From the NCBI GenBank assembly GCA_029204225.1, contig CM055104.1, positions 28,402,253-28,466,252 of the forward strand: a stretch of 64,000 nt of DNA, given 5' to 3'. Positions 56,201 through 59,095 of this stretch are shown one piece after another. Position 1 is the stretch's first letter. Each line of letters starts with the position of its first letter. The position numbers were made by a program, and so were the translations under genes. Below the pieces are notes generated by a model. It ran no database searches and was not told the DNA's origin. It saw only the letters and a program-made list of their open reading frames with translations. Origin of the DNA: Diphasiastrum complanatum (taxonomy: Eukaryota > Streptophyta > Lycopodiopsida > Lycopodiales > Lycopodiaceae).

Positions 56201-57335
56201 CTTCACAAAAACAGCCCTTTTCACATTTCAACCCTTTGCCCAATTTTCAATTCTTCTACACTTTCCATTATTGATTTGTAGAAGCTTTAATCTTTACTAG
56301 CCACATTGTCACCCCCATACTTACCTAAGAAATTGTCCTCAAGATGGGCCAACTGAACCTCTTTTCTGTGGGCTAAAAGCTGAATATTCTGCTCAAGTTT
56401 TCAGATTGTAAAAAAGAGCTTTCAGAAGTAACAATATACAACAAAGCTGCCCAATTCATATGCAATTCCATATGGTACACTAACTACTAAAGCAGCTACA
56501 TGGTCTATAGCAAAATGGTTAGCTGTAGTGGTCATCAATTGAGATCCTAAAGCCTATTTGAAGTTTTGAGAAAGAAAACTCATTGAAGTTTCTGCAAAAA
56601 TAAGTACAGGGTTATCAAAATCATCACAAAAACATAAGGGTGCTTAGGCTTAAACTTAAAGATTCAATACAAAGGGATAACGAGGAAATACAGTCAGTCG
56701 TCAACTTGAGATTTCCCACATAGTTGTATAACTTCCCTTTAACAAATATTGTTTTGATGCAAACTAGCACTTTCATAATGTTCTAGTTAAGGAGCGAATA
56801 TCAAGGGCCCCCTCTCATTTCTAGTATAAAACATCTTTGATACCTTTGCAAACAGCCCGAATTCATGCCAATTTCTCACTTCACACAAAAGTAGCACTTC
56901 CATACCGTTTGTTACTAGGAAAAATGTGTTGAGAACCATTGAGAAAACAACTGAAGTCATCAAGAACAATCAAGCTGTGACTTTTTAACTTCCAAAATTC
57001 TAAAAATTGACCTGTGAAATTTTAAAGATTGACATGTGAAGGACTACCAATAAACAAGAAAGAGAACCACCTTGCAGAAGCTTGAAATTTTGAACATGCA
57101 CACATTAGAACCAACCTTGGATCATCCCAAGTATAAATTTTAAAATCATACCGTAAGTTTTACTCATACACAAGCTCAGGTCCTAAAACACACATTTATG
57201 AAGTCATGATAGATTTCTTACTTGCACATCCAATTTCACCATATAAGCTAAGCAGTCGTACACATGGAACTCCATCCACGATATGATACATAGCTTTTTC
57301 CAAATCTGGTACTGACTGTAATGAAGTGCACTCTG
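10937..57335 (-). CDS. NCT: Nicastrin, gamma-secretase subunit (15 exons seen, 5' end missing)
   Basis: Nicastrin is the type I membrane glycoprotein of the gamma-secretase complex (with presenilin, APH-1 and PEN-2), which cleaves membrane stubs in endomembranes. Exons (minus strand): 57335-57222, 45444-45327, 45193-45102, 39985-39921, 37545-37468, 37311-37240, 37102-37029, 36866-36734, 36563-36492, 35243-35124, 15232-15155, 12431-12291, 12112-12028, 11884-11413, 11201-10937. All junctions are GT-AG and phases agree throughout, giving 1979 nt, or 659 residues after one upstream base is added. Family landmarks are PCVRL near the N-terminus, the peptidase-like block with [39 protein letters not shown], several N-x-S/T glycosylation sites (e.g. 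NNGT, NVSS, NISA, NASS, NSSL), [11 protein letters not shown], one C-terminal membrane helix ([17 protein letters not shown]) and a short basic tail. The total fits plant nicastrins (roughly 680-700) once a signal-peptide exon is added. That exon is not found. The reading frame shows no disabling change. Confidence 0.93.
11413..11884 (-). CDS. NCT: Nicastrin exon 15
   Basis: The largest exon (472 nt). Acceptor CATGTACAG|AAAATA; donor GTAAG|GTTAGT is chosen over ACA|GTAAGG 5 nt upstream because only it joins exon 16 in phase. Encodes [48 protein letters not shown] and a cysteine-rich end ([12 protein letters not shown]). Confidence 0.95.
12028..12112 (-). CDS. NCT: Nicastrin exon 14
   Basis: Acceptor TTGTGCAG|AATGCC, donor GATTTTG|GTAAAC; entry phase 0, exit phase 1. 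Encodes [12 protein letters not shown] and [15 protein letters not shown] is a potential glycosylation site. Confidence 0.95.
12291..12431 (-). CDS. NCT: Nicastrin exon 13
   Basis: Acceptor AGTTCCAG|GTGTCA, donor CAACAG|GTTGAA; phase 0 to 0. Encodes [10 protein letters not shown] and [15 protein letters not shown]. Confidence 0.92.
12432..15154 (-). other. Nicastrin intron 12 (2.7 kb), no element recognised
   Basis: Both strands were read; only short unremarkable ORFs occur. Small tandem features are an AAAGGTCCTAGAATG duplication (13139-13173) and (CTAATTC)3 at 14287-14308. Confidence 0.6.
15155..15232 (-). CDS. NCT: Nicastrin exon 12
   Basis: Acceptor TTTCAACAG|ATAATT, donor AGTCAG|GTATAC; phase 0 to 0. 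Encodes [14 protein letters not shown] and FYAHTQGSQ. It continues exon 11 across the 19.9-kb intron. Confidence 0.92.
15233..15925 (-). other. 5' side of the exon 12 acceptor; intronic, nothing recognised
   Basis: Intron sequence between exon 12 and the end of the gypsy H integrase. No LTR could be matched, so gypsy H appears 3'-truncated near 15930. Confidence 0.4.
15930..16890 (-). pseudogene. Gypsy H integrase (3'-truncated)
   Basis: The HHCC zinc domain is visible: [18 protein letters not shown], then CAQCQVNKA. The catalytic core has [10 protein letters not shown] (first Asp) and [13 protein letters not shown] (second Asp). The frame stops at 16075, and core sequence resembling [11 protein letters not shown] continues to about 15930 in a shifted frame. 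Core end and C-terminal domain are lost. Confidence 0.85.
16900..17895 (-). pseudogene. Gypsy H reverse transcriptase and RNase H
   Basis: The palm has [20 protein letters not shown], the [15 protein letters not shown] block and the catalytic YLDD in [15 protein letters not shown] near 17550. A frameshift near 17440 separates it from the connection domain ([32 protein letters not shown]). RNase H begins with [16 protein letters not shown] near 17100, and another frame change follows. The DAL-x-R-I-type junction with integrase, [10 protein letters not shown], is at 16830. Confidence 0.85.
18434..18593 (-). pseudogene. Gypsy H protease, N-terminus separated by copia A
   Basis: Encodes [20 protein letters not shown]: a retropepsin-type active-site segment in which the usual D-S/T-G is D-N-G, as in many plant gypsy proteases. 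The residues before it lie beyond copia A at 21340 onward, where the frame ...IWMN continues into GVVGGQ. Downstream of 18434 the frame decays with stops before RT. Confidence 0.75.
18594..18977 (+). repeat. Copia A 5' LTR (384 bp)
   Basis: Begins TGTTGAAATAAATG and ends TTTGACA, followed by the PBS. It lacks a CATAGTG heptamer present in the 3' LTR and carries about eight other differences by eye. Confidence 0.95.
19421..20908 (+). CDS. Copia A reverse transcriptase-RNase H ORF (495 codons)
   Basis: An uninterrupted frame. RT starts with [20 protein letters not shown]; it has the [10 protein letters not shown] block, the first catalytic Asp in [24 protein letters not shown] and the catalytic [12 protein letters not shown] near 20030. 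RNase H has [31 protein letters not shown] and [16 protein letters not shown], i.e. the D-E-D-type residues of plant copia RNase H. It ends [11 protein letters not shown]. The integrase tail just upstream is closed by a TAG at about 19399, where copia B has CAG. The ORF could therefore encode a free RT-RNase H, although its expression without gag is uncertain. Confidence 0.92.
   Translation: MTTILDSQDPHTFVEAADEKVWQHAMQEEYDSILKNDTWDLVKLPKGKRPIGCKWVYRTKYKSDGSIEKHKARLVAKGYAQNEGLDYDETFAPVAKMTSIRLILALAAFFGWEVHQMDVKSAFLNGQLAEEVYMEQPQGFEAKGKESMVCRLKKALYGLKQAPRAWYSPIDDYFAKEQFIKCQSDCNPFVKEEDGNIVLIVLYVDDLVITGNNGQLIEKVKAHLSNEFEMKDLGLIHYCLGLEVWKKENCVFISQANYACEVLNRFNMQDCKPVFTPIDTSSKPSRDDGTPFVDETLYRQLVGSLIYLTTTRPDISYAVGVASQFMSSPTEVHWKAAKRVLRYVKGTTCYGIEYTDDGKLQLGGFTDSDWAGDRDDRKSTAGYTFNLGSGAISWCSKKQPTITLSSTEAVYRAAAKATCEAIWLRRLLGEVQIPQDGPTILQCDSQSCIQLAKNPVYHARTKHIEVDQHFLREKIQSGEIQLGYCDTNEQAADIF
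20944..21334 (+). repeat. Copia A 3' LTR (391 bp)
   Basis: Same TG...CA ends as the 5' LTR, preceded by the polypurine tract and followed by target duplication CCCCA. Confidence 0.95.
21455..22390 (-). pseudogene. Gypsy H gag
   Basis: Starts at ATG 22390 ([14 protein letters not shown]), with one in-frame TAG at 22240-22238, then open to 21455. The capsid region has [20 protein letters not shown] and [16 protein letters not shown]; a lysine-rich linker precedes one zinc knuckle, [14 protein letters not shown] (CX2CX4HX4C), near 21535-21495. The length and layout are those of a plant chromovirus-type gag. The single nonsense codon is the only lesion I see in this part. Confidence 0.85.
22395..23570. 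other. Between gypsy H and D: no gene, LTR-like GC-rich words
   Basis: No coding region is recognised. The sequence repeats words such as CCTGCCARGTGGCC and GCCACCTGTCC...CAGTGCCACRTGG (22842-22880 and 23010-23045), and has a C12 run at 22680. This resembles LTR promoter sequence, possibly of gypsy H, but no LTR pair is present. Confidence 0.35.
22864..22875. promoter_or_regulatory. Palindromic G-box/ABRE-like site
   Basis: TGCCACGTGGCA is a perfect 12-bp palindrome with the CACGTG core bound by plant bZIP and bHLH factors. The binding role is known for the motif class; activity here is inferred only. Confidence 0.4.
23571..23989 (+). repeat. Probable 5' LTR (3' portion) of gypsy D
   Basis: This precedes a clear PBS (TGGTATCAGAGC at 23990). 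It contains a TATA-like GTGTATAAGTG near 23795 and AATAAA near 23922, in the order expected for U3-R. The 5' boundary is uncertain and no second LTR exists, because the 3' end of gypsy D is truncated. Confidence 0.55.
24560..25010 (+). pseudogene. Gypsy D gag remnant with zinc knuckle
   Basis: A Gln/Gly/Lys-rich stretch (24600-24730) leads to [13 protein letters not shown] (CX2CX3HX4C) near 24800. The capsid region between PBS and here is largely missing, and the protease is not recognisable before RT. Confidence 0.6.
25060..26230 (+). pseudogene. Gypsy D reverse transcriptase and RNase H
   Basis: RT is open at 25148-25558: [34 protein letters not shown] and [13 protein letters not shown] frame change near 25540 leads into FINDILTYS, where the usual catalytic Y-x-D-D is F-I-N-D, so the first catalytic Asp is lost. 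The connection ([20 protein letters not shown]) and RNase H ([19 protein letters not shown]) follow in different frames. The RNase H/integrase junction [11 protein letters not shown] is near 26210. Confidence 0.85.
26166..27530 (+). pseudogene. Gypsy D integrase
   Basis: The zinc domain has [17 protein letters not shown] and CFKCQVNRV, with a stop at 26538 and a TAG at 26726. The core is open from 26747: [14 protein letters not shown], a segment with [20 protein letters not shown] (third catalytic Glu in the expected place), and [11 protein letters not shown]. The C-terminal part has [18 protein letters not shown], typical of the region before a chromodomain. The stop at 27518 precedes the TRIM insertion. 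Confidence 0.88.
27568..27711 (+). repeat. TRIM 5' LTR
   Basis: Starts TATTGGAATATC (the canonical TG is changed to TA) and ends TTTCTAACA. Confidence 0.93.
27610..27682 (+). other. tRNA-like pol III module inside TRIM 5' LTR
   Basis: It folds by eye as a tRNA: acceptor GGGCGGA pairs with TCTGTCC (7 bp, with wobble pairs), D-arm GCTC-AGTGGTA-GAGC, T-arm CTGGG-TTCGAAT-CCTAG, then an A at the discriminator position. A-box match TAGCTCAGTGG, B-box match GGTTCGAATCC. The anticodon arm is imperfect; one alignment gives GGC in the loop, and the acceptor has a G3-U70-type pair, so an alanine tRNA ancestor is possible but unproven. It is not called as a functional tRNA gene because the anticodon stem is mispaired and the context is an LTR. 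Confidence 0.75.
27828..27971 (+). repeat. TRIM 3' LTR
   Basis: Starts TGTTGGAATATC and ends TTTCTAACA, followed by the GGACT target duplication. Confidence 0.93.
27870..27942 (+). other. tRNA-like module inside TRIM 3' LTR (decayed)
   Basis: Same 73-bp unit as in the 5' LTR, with GGGCGAA at the acceptor and the B-box changed to GGTTTGAATTT. The A-box is intact. Confidence 0.75.
28043..28438 (+). repeat. Copia C-family LTR (396 bp), start of a truncated copy
   Basis: TGTTAGGAATTAATGTTTA...TTCTGACA, clearly the same LTR family as copia C (40060-45073) in opposite orientation, but shorter. It is followed by a mutated PBS, TAATATCAGAGC. Confidence 0.85.
28681..28990 (+). pseudogene. Copia C-family gag fragment
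   Basis: Encodes [20 protein letters not shown] and [10 protein letters not shown], nearly the same as the gag start of copia C. It continues through [12 protein letters not shown], a part that copia C itself has lost, and is truncated near 28990. The start codon and first gag residues are missing, with no intact frame upstream. Confidence 0.8.
29050..30050 (-). pseudogene. Ty3/gypsy RT fragment with a 138-bp insertion
   Basis: Minus-strand reading: near 30010-29950 a segment before RT ([11 protein letters not shown]), then RT start ([13 protein letters not shown], near 29850) to KNKYSLP near 29725. After an interruption (29569-29713) RT resumes: [44 protein letters not shown] and YLDDIHIA near 29340. 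The connection follows ([18 protein letters not shown], 29200-29140). Several frame changes; no RNase H, integrase or LTR seen. It resembles gypsy H but is more diverged. Confidence 0.75.
29569..29713. mobile_element. Small insertion flanked by CTAGGTA repeats
   Basis: The gypsy RT frame is interrupted by 131 bp flanked by direct repeats CTAGGTA (29569-29575 and 29707-29713). Inside, TGTCAAACTAG (29589) and CTAGTTTGTACA (29695) form an imperfect inverted repeat, so this may be a very short MITE. It is non-coding and AT-rich. Confidence 0.4.
30051..31031. other. Decayed transposon-like sequence, no gene
   Basis: No open frame or recognisable domain. It probably continues the gypsy fragment upstream of its RT; copia B is inserted at 31031. 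Confidence 0.35.
31032..31422 (-). repeat. Copia B 3' LTR (391 bp)
   Basis: On the plus strand TGTCAAATTCC...TTTATTTCAACA, flanked on its outer side by TGTCA. Directly abuts the integrase coding end with no purine tract. Confidence 0.95.
31417..33190 (-). pseudogene. Copia B protease-integrase
   Basis: The protease active site is in [19 protein letters not shown] (33020-32960). The integrase zinc domain has [19 protein letters not shown] and [10 protein letters not shown]; the core has [29 protein letters not shown] and [12 protein letters not shown] one-base frameshift near 32150 precedes QNGVAERKN in the other frame, then a TGA near 32083, then [20 protein letters not shown] and [17 protein letters not shown]. 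It ends HEHQETKC at 31417, where RT should begin. Catalytic residues are otherwise in place. Confidence 0.9.
33195..33985 (-). pseudogene. Copia B gag (frameshifted)
   Basis: Starts [17 protein letters not shown] near 33974 with the copia motif [18 protein letters not shown] one-base frameshift near 33805 separates it from [20 protein letters not shown] onward, then [20 protein letters not shown] and a long open stretch to 33195. The zinc knuckle (C-x2[11 protein letters not shown]) straddles a TAA at about 33196. Confidence 0.88.
34397..34787 (-). repeat. Copia B 5' LTR (391 bp)
   Basis: Same length as the 3' LTR, with no difference found on reading. Its inner end is followed by the PBS at 34396-34385. 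Confidence 0.95.
34793..35123 (-). other. Intron sequence after the exon 11 donor, nothing recognised
   Basis: Start of the 19.9-kb intron in gene sense. No element seen. Confidence 0.5.
35124..35243 (-). CDS. NCT: Nicastrin exon 11
   Basis: Acceptor CCTCCACAG|CTTGTC, donor TCGCAA|GTAAGC; phase 0 to 0. Encodes [19 protein letters not shown], the plant version of the nicastrin substrate-pocket motif; the conserved Glu is present. The next intron is 19.9 kb. Confidence 0.95.
35244..36491 (-). other. Nicastrin intron 10 (1.25 kb), nothing recognised
   Basis: No coding or repeat structure stands out. Moderately AT-rich. Confidence 0.5.
36492..36563 (-). CDS. NCT: Nicastrin exon 10
   Basis: Acceptor TTTTTGTAG|GGGATG, donor AAGCAA|GTAAGG; phase 0 to 0. 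Encodes [18 protein letters not shown]. Confidence 0.9.
36734..36866 (-). CDS. NCT: Nicastrin exon 9
   Basis: Acceptor AATGCAG|CGTATGG, donor TTGTCT|GTGAGT; entry phase 2, exit phase 0. Encodes [12 protein letters not shown] and [17 protein letters not shown], the start of the aminopeptidase-like fold. NVS is a potential N-glycosylation site. Confidence 0.93.
37029..37102 (-). CDS. NCT: Nicastrin exon 8
   Basis: Acceptor GTCTAG|ACAACA, donor TACAG|GTGAGT; entry phase 0, exit phase 2. Encodes [16 protein letters not shown], carrying a conserved cysteine pair. Confidence 0.9.
37240..37311 (-). CDS. NCT: Nicastrin exon 7
   Basis: Acceptor GTGAAG|GCTGCA, donor ATGCAG|GTTTAT; phase 0 to 0. Encodes [14 protein letters not shown] second CAG 9 bp inside the exon would break phase, so the earlier AG is preferred. 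Confidence 0.85.
37468..37545 (-). CDS. NCT: Nicastrin exon 6
   Basis: Acceptor ATGAAAG|GGATCT, donor CAAGAG|GTACTC; phase 0 to 0. Encodes [18 protein letters not shown]. Confidence 0.9.
37546..39920 (-). other. Nicastrin intron 5 (2.4 kb) with a SINE-like segment
   Basis: Apart from the SINE-like segment at 39410-39535, no coding region or repeat is recognised. Confidence 0.5.
39410..39535 (+). mobile_element. Possible tRNA-derived SINE ending in T-runs
   Basis: An A-box match TGGTTAAGTGG (39418-39428) and a B-box match AGATTCAAACCC (39451-39462) lie about 35 bp apart, as in tRNA-type pol III promoters. About 50 bp later the segment ends in T runs (GATTTTTTGAGTTTTTTTT), as in the plant Au-type SINEs, which end in T tails. 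No target duplication could be fixed and there is no second copy in the window. Confidence 0.45.
39921..39985 (-). CDS. NCT: Nicastrin exon 5
   Basis: Acceptor CTTCTGGCAG|ATGG, donor CCATTG|GTACGT; entry phase 1, exit phase 0. Encodes [18 protein letters not shown], a well-conserved nicastrin segment. Confidence 0.9.
40060..40523 (-). repeat. Copia C 3' LTR
   Basis: On the plus strand TGTCAGAATTGG...ATTTCTAACA, flanked by TGGAG. Confidence 0.93.
40546..41601 (-). pseudogene. Copia C RT C-terminal half and RNase H
   Basis: Immediately after FAP the sequence resumes at [20 protein letters not shown], so about 110 residues of RT, including the first catalytic Asp block and the LYGLKQ block, are missing, and the join is out of frame. 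YVDD is kept in [18 protein letters not shown] near 41053 separates it from RNase H ([30 protein letters not shown]), which frameshifts near 40740. Confidence 0.88.
41552..43240 (-). pseudogene. Copia C integrase and start of RT (562 codons open)
   Basis: A long open frame. Integrase zinc domain: [19 protein letters not shown] and [10 protein letters not shown]. Core: [41 protein letters not shown], then [13 protein letters not shown] with the third acidic residue. A C-terminal linker ([11 protein letters not shown]) leads to RT start [40 protein letters not shown] and DYEETFAP. The frame ends at 41552 because the next part of RT is deleted. Confidence 0.9.
43375..43952 (-). pseudogene. Copia C gag start, zinc knuckle and protease
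   Basis: ATG at 43952 ([19 protein letters not shown]) with the copia gag start [17 protein letters not shown]. After [11 protein letters not shown] the sequence jumps, in a changed frame, to the knuckle region ([14 protein letters not shown]), so roughly two thirds of gag is deleted. The protease reads [17 protein letters not shown]: the usual active-site D-S-G-A is D-S-R-A, a likely inactivating change. Confidence 0.85.
44010..44420 (-). repeat. Minisatellite in copia C leader
   Basis: Between PBS and gag, about ten degenerate units, each starting TGYCYGG/TGCACCAGG and ending GCC or ACC on the plus strand. The two longest (from 44149) are 41 bp and almost identical; later ones are about 31 bp. 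No open frame crosses it. Confidence 0.75.
44618..45073 (-). repeat. Copia C 5' LTR
   Basis: On the plus strand TGTCAGAATTTG...ATTTCTAACA, followed by TGGAG; the PBS lies on its inner side. Confidence 0.93.
45102..45193 (-). CDS. NCT: Nicastrin exon 4
   Basis: Acceptor GGTAG|GTCC, chosen over GGCAG 15 bp upstream because it keeps the spacing usual in plant homologues; donor CCAG|GTACAT. Encodes [18 protein letters not shown]. Its donor lies only 28 bp from the copia C insertion point. Confidence 0.85.
45327..45444 (-). CDS. NCT: Nicastrin exon 3
   Basis: Acceptor GCTGCAG|ATCC, donor ACAAAG|GTTAGT; entry phase 1, exit phase 2. It completes an Asn codon and continues [14 protein letters not shown], directly collinear with plant nicastrin after GEIGC. 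Confidence 0.88.
45445..46100. other. Nicastrin intron 2, 3' part, nothing recognised
   Basis: Contains the acceptor-side tract of exon 3. No coding region or LTR was found, although the 5' end of gypsy G should lie near here. Confidence 0.4.
46101..46530 (+). repeat. Cluster of CCTTCGCC-like words before gypsy G gag
   Basis: AACCTTCGCC, TTCGCCAGAA, CCCTCGCCAAGG and the inverse TTCGGCAAAGG and TAGGCGAAG recur at irregular spacing (e.g. 46187, 46199, 46251, 46323, 46337, 46391, 46471, 46487). It is placed as a leader or LTR of gypsy G. Confidence 0.55.
46602..48430 (+). pseudogene. Gypsy G gag
   Basis: ATG at 46602 ([14 protein letters not shown]). The capsid has [20 protein letters not shown] and [12 protein letters not shown] in one frame, then [12 protein letters not shown], with several stops. 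The nucleocapsid (47805-47920) has [13 protein letters not shown] and a second cysteine-rich [13 protein letters not shown]. The tail 48074-48430 is open, with no known domain. Confidence 0.75.
48440..50084 (+). pseudogene. Gypsy G protease, reverse transcriptase, RNase H
   Basis: Protease: [10 protein letters not shown] near 48515, with a TGA shortly after. RT open at 48695-49270: [55 protein letters not shown] and [14 protein letters not shown]. After a TGA the palm continues ([15 protein letters not shown]), with the catalytic motif degraded to a reading like HLDDLG near 49400. RNase [40 protein letters not shown] and [15 protein letters not shown]. Confidence 0.8.
50100..51123 (+). pseudogene. 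Gypsy G integrase
   Basis: After a degraded start, the zinc domain reads [20 protein letters not shown]. The core has [20 protein letters not shown] (first Asp), then [13 protein letters not shown] with a TAG at 50533, [15 protein letters not shown] (second Asp replaced by Gly) and [20 protein letters not shown] (third acidic residue kept). The C-terminus ([17 protein letters not shown]) ends at a TAG at 51121. Confidence 0.85.
51124..51730 (+). repeat. Spacer after gypsy G pol with CTTCGCC words
   Basis: No gene. Words related to ACCTTCGCCGA or their inverse (GGCGAAG, GGCGAGAGTT) occur at about 51152, 51203, 51246, 51285, 51314, 51420, 51434, 51456 and 51480, matching the cluster at 46101-46530 in composition but not alignable end to end. 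Confidence 0.5.
51731..54600 (+). pseudogene. Degenerate extra ORF region downstream of gypsy G pol
   Basis: A run of overlapping plus-strand frames totals roughly 900 codons if lesions are ignored. It starts at ATG 51732 ([15 protein letters not shown]), with [20 protein letters not shown], then in another frame [20 protein letters not shown] and [19 protein letters not shown], a proline/serine/glutamine-rich middle (52500-53170), a charged coiled-coil-like part (53440-53680, [20 protein letters not shown]) and a globular end (53937-54449, [40 protein letters not shown]). I do not recognise the protein. Position between pol and PPT suggests an element-encoded extra or env-like ORF, but I see no clear fusion peptide or membrane segment. 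Confidence 0.5.
54617..55000 (+). repeat. Probable gypsy G 3' LTR (end uncertain)
   Basis: Begins TGTTGGAGGG directly after the purine tract GGTGGGGGATAC. It includes a TATA element within the palindrome CCACTATATATAGTGG (54913-54928) about 50 bp before a TTTCAATACAAG-type leader. No matching 5' LTR exists in the window, so the end is not defined. Confidence 0.6.
55001..55269. other. Non-coding, GAGAGA-rich short stretch
   Basis: Contains a GAGAGAGAAAGGGAGAGAGAG stretch near 55110; nothing else is recognised. Confidence 0.4.
55270..56310 (-). pseudogene. LINE reverse transcriptase remnant
   Basis: Minus-strand reading gives typical LINE RT steps in order: a pre-RT segment near 56200-55970 ([14 protein letters not shown]), [14 protein letters not shown] near 55810, the 'DPSNY' block near 55680 ([15 protein letters not shown]), a residue of KAFDMV..HDLWKRMGIN near 55480-55430, and [11 protein letters not shown] near 55350-55315, the hallmark RT motif 4 of L1-like elements. 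Many stops and frameshifts; the YxDD box is not visible. It is inside nicastrin intron 2. Confidence 0.75.
56311..57221 (-). other. Nicastrin intron 2, 5' part, nothing recognised
   Basis: Downstream of the exon 2 donor in gene sense. AT-rich, no open frame of note. Confidence 0.5.
57222..57335 (-). CDS. NCT: Nicastrin exon 2 (first exon identified)
   Basis: Encodes [20 protein letters not shown] and then YGEIGC, the N-terminal ectodomain hallmark of nicastrin. The acceptor is a NAGNAG pair (TAG|CAG), so the exon starts at 57335 or 57332; both keep frame (entry phase 1). The donor is GCAA|GTAAGA, exit phase 1. It is isolated by an 11.8-kb intron downstream and more than 6 kb upstream. Confidence 0.9.
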
Positions 57336-58100
57336 CTAGAAGACAAACAAGAACACAATAAAAATGTGCAAAAGCTTTCCATTGGAGAAATCGTCATACT
57401 AATATACTATCACTCTTTAAAGCAAACATTATTTTACACTAAAAACTTATTATACACATCGATAGCGTAGTATAGGTTGGAGAGTATAGAGTAGCTATTT
57501 TCATTTCAAGCTATTAGTTTCCAAGTTTTTTTAAGTTTCACTTAGCAACTACTTTTTTCATTGTTCTCCATCACAAAAGTACACACCCTTCAATTTACAT
57601 ATTGTGTTATCTCTAGCAATTGTATGTAAACTTGAGTATAATTTTGTGTCAAAGCATTGATTTGGAAGGGAAAAATGGGTGTCGCATTCTACCCAAATAT
57701 TCGTCAGGAAGCGATACTAATTCATTTCATTCGTAGACATAATCAATGGGTCAAAAAGCAAAGAAAAAGCTCATATTGTCGAAGTTTTATTACAAATTTT
57801 GTCTATCATGATCAAATCCAAATCTGAAATCCAAAACTGAAAAATGTGTTGGCTTCCTAACATAAAGCCACTACTAAGGAATAGAAATCCCAATACTTCA
57901 ATATACGAAGCAAAGTTCTTCAAAGTCGTCTTTCCTAAAAGCGTCAAATTTTGGCCAAAAAGTGAAAAAGTTATGCTACTCAAAAGCATTCCATTCTACA
58001 TTTGATAATAACTAAGAAGAAATTAATGGCCAGGATAGTATGGTACGTAGACCATTTACAGGTTCAACTAGACATCTCTTCAATTCTCTAACTCTGACTC
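57336..58100 (-). other. Upstream of nicastrin exon 2; short unassigned ORFs
   Basis: The polypyrimidine tract for exon 2 is at 57337-57365. Around 57680-57990 a minus-strand reading rich in Phe and Trp is broken by stops and was not identified. Confidence 0.4.
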
Positions 58101-58109
58101 TAACTCTGA

Positions 58110-59095
58110 TCAATCTCAGATATCTTTATGACAATTGTCTATTTAGTTTCAACTAAAGGTTTAGCGTCAACAAAACGGATATTGCCGTCTCTATATATTA
58201 AGCGTCTCCCTGTATCCTTTGCATTCTGCAAAGCCTTTTTCCTTTCCACAACTTCGACAAATGTGAGATCTTCATCCAGGAAGATCTTGGTATTTTTTAG
58301 CTTATGTCTCTAACGTAGTACCTCACGCCTAGACTCCAACAAAGTGAAGCGTAGGACAAGAGTGCTAGCATCTTTCTTGGTACACCAAGCTGAGTCCAAA
58401 CCATTGTCATGGTGCTGCAGATTAGTTTCCAAAAACTCCTTGGCTTCCTTAAGAGCATCCTGGGAGTCTGGGACGCCTCTAACACGAACATTAAGAGCCT
58501 TTTTGCTCTCGCAACCGACTCTCCGTAAGTGTAGCAGAGATGAAGGAAACTGGAGCATCCGCTTTACCTAGACCTTTGAGAACGTCTGCCCAAGACTGGA
58601 CAGCCGTATGGTGCTGCTCCACTTTGTTTTCGAGTTGTTGGATCGTATTTGAAGTAGCTGCTTGGGAGGATGCTGCACATTTGATGGTCGTAATTTCTCA
58701 TCTGAGTTCTTTAATTGATGCATTTGTCCGTTGAAGGTGTGATTGCACAGATAAAATCATCCATCTCCTTTCGGTGGTTGGCAAGAAGCTGGAATAGTCT
58801 TATACTATCTGCACTTAGTACAAAGACTATTGAAGAGAGTGATGGAGGAATCAAATCGTGATCATAATTGAAGGTTAAAGGGAGAATCAATACTGGGTTC
58901 ATTAAGATCCAAAATAGGGTTTGAAGGGGAGAGAGACATGACTATAGGCAGATCTGGGGTGGAGGTAGGAGGAAAATCCACAGGCATCCCTGCTGACTGC
59001 TCAGGCAGCGATACTATCTCAGCTGTATGTGCAAGCAGAGGTGCATGGGGAGGGAGCCGAAGGCCTCCCTTGGTGTTTCCTTTCTTGGCCATTTG
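58110..59095 (-). pseudogene. LINE ORF1-like RRM-domain protein remnant
   Basis: ATG at 59092 (MAKKGNTKGGLRLPP) starts a proline-rich N-terminus. After stops, the minus strand reads VRVRGVPDSQDALKEAKEFL, then KKDASTLVLRFTLLESRREV, TKIFLDEDLTFVEVVERKKA and GRRLIYRDGNIRFVDAKP (58480-58130). This is the pattern of the RNA-binding RRM plus C-terminal domain of L1-type ORF1 proteins (beta-strand 'VRVxGVP', 'LRF', 'IFLxEDLT'). It is frameshifted and truncated, with no ORF2 directly after it. Confidence 0.5.

Noticed and set aside
58862-59092. Nicastrin exon 1 with signal peptide (MAKKGNTK...)
   Set aside because: Proline-rich and polar with no hydrophobic core, and it leads into LINE ORF1-like sequence rather than a phase-1 donor.
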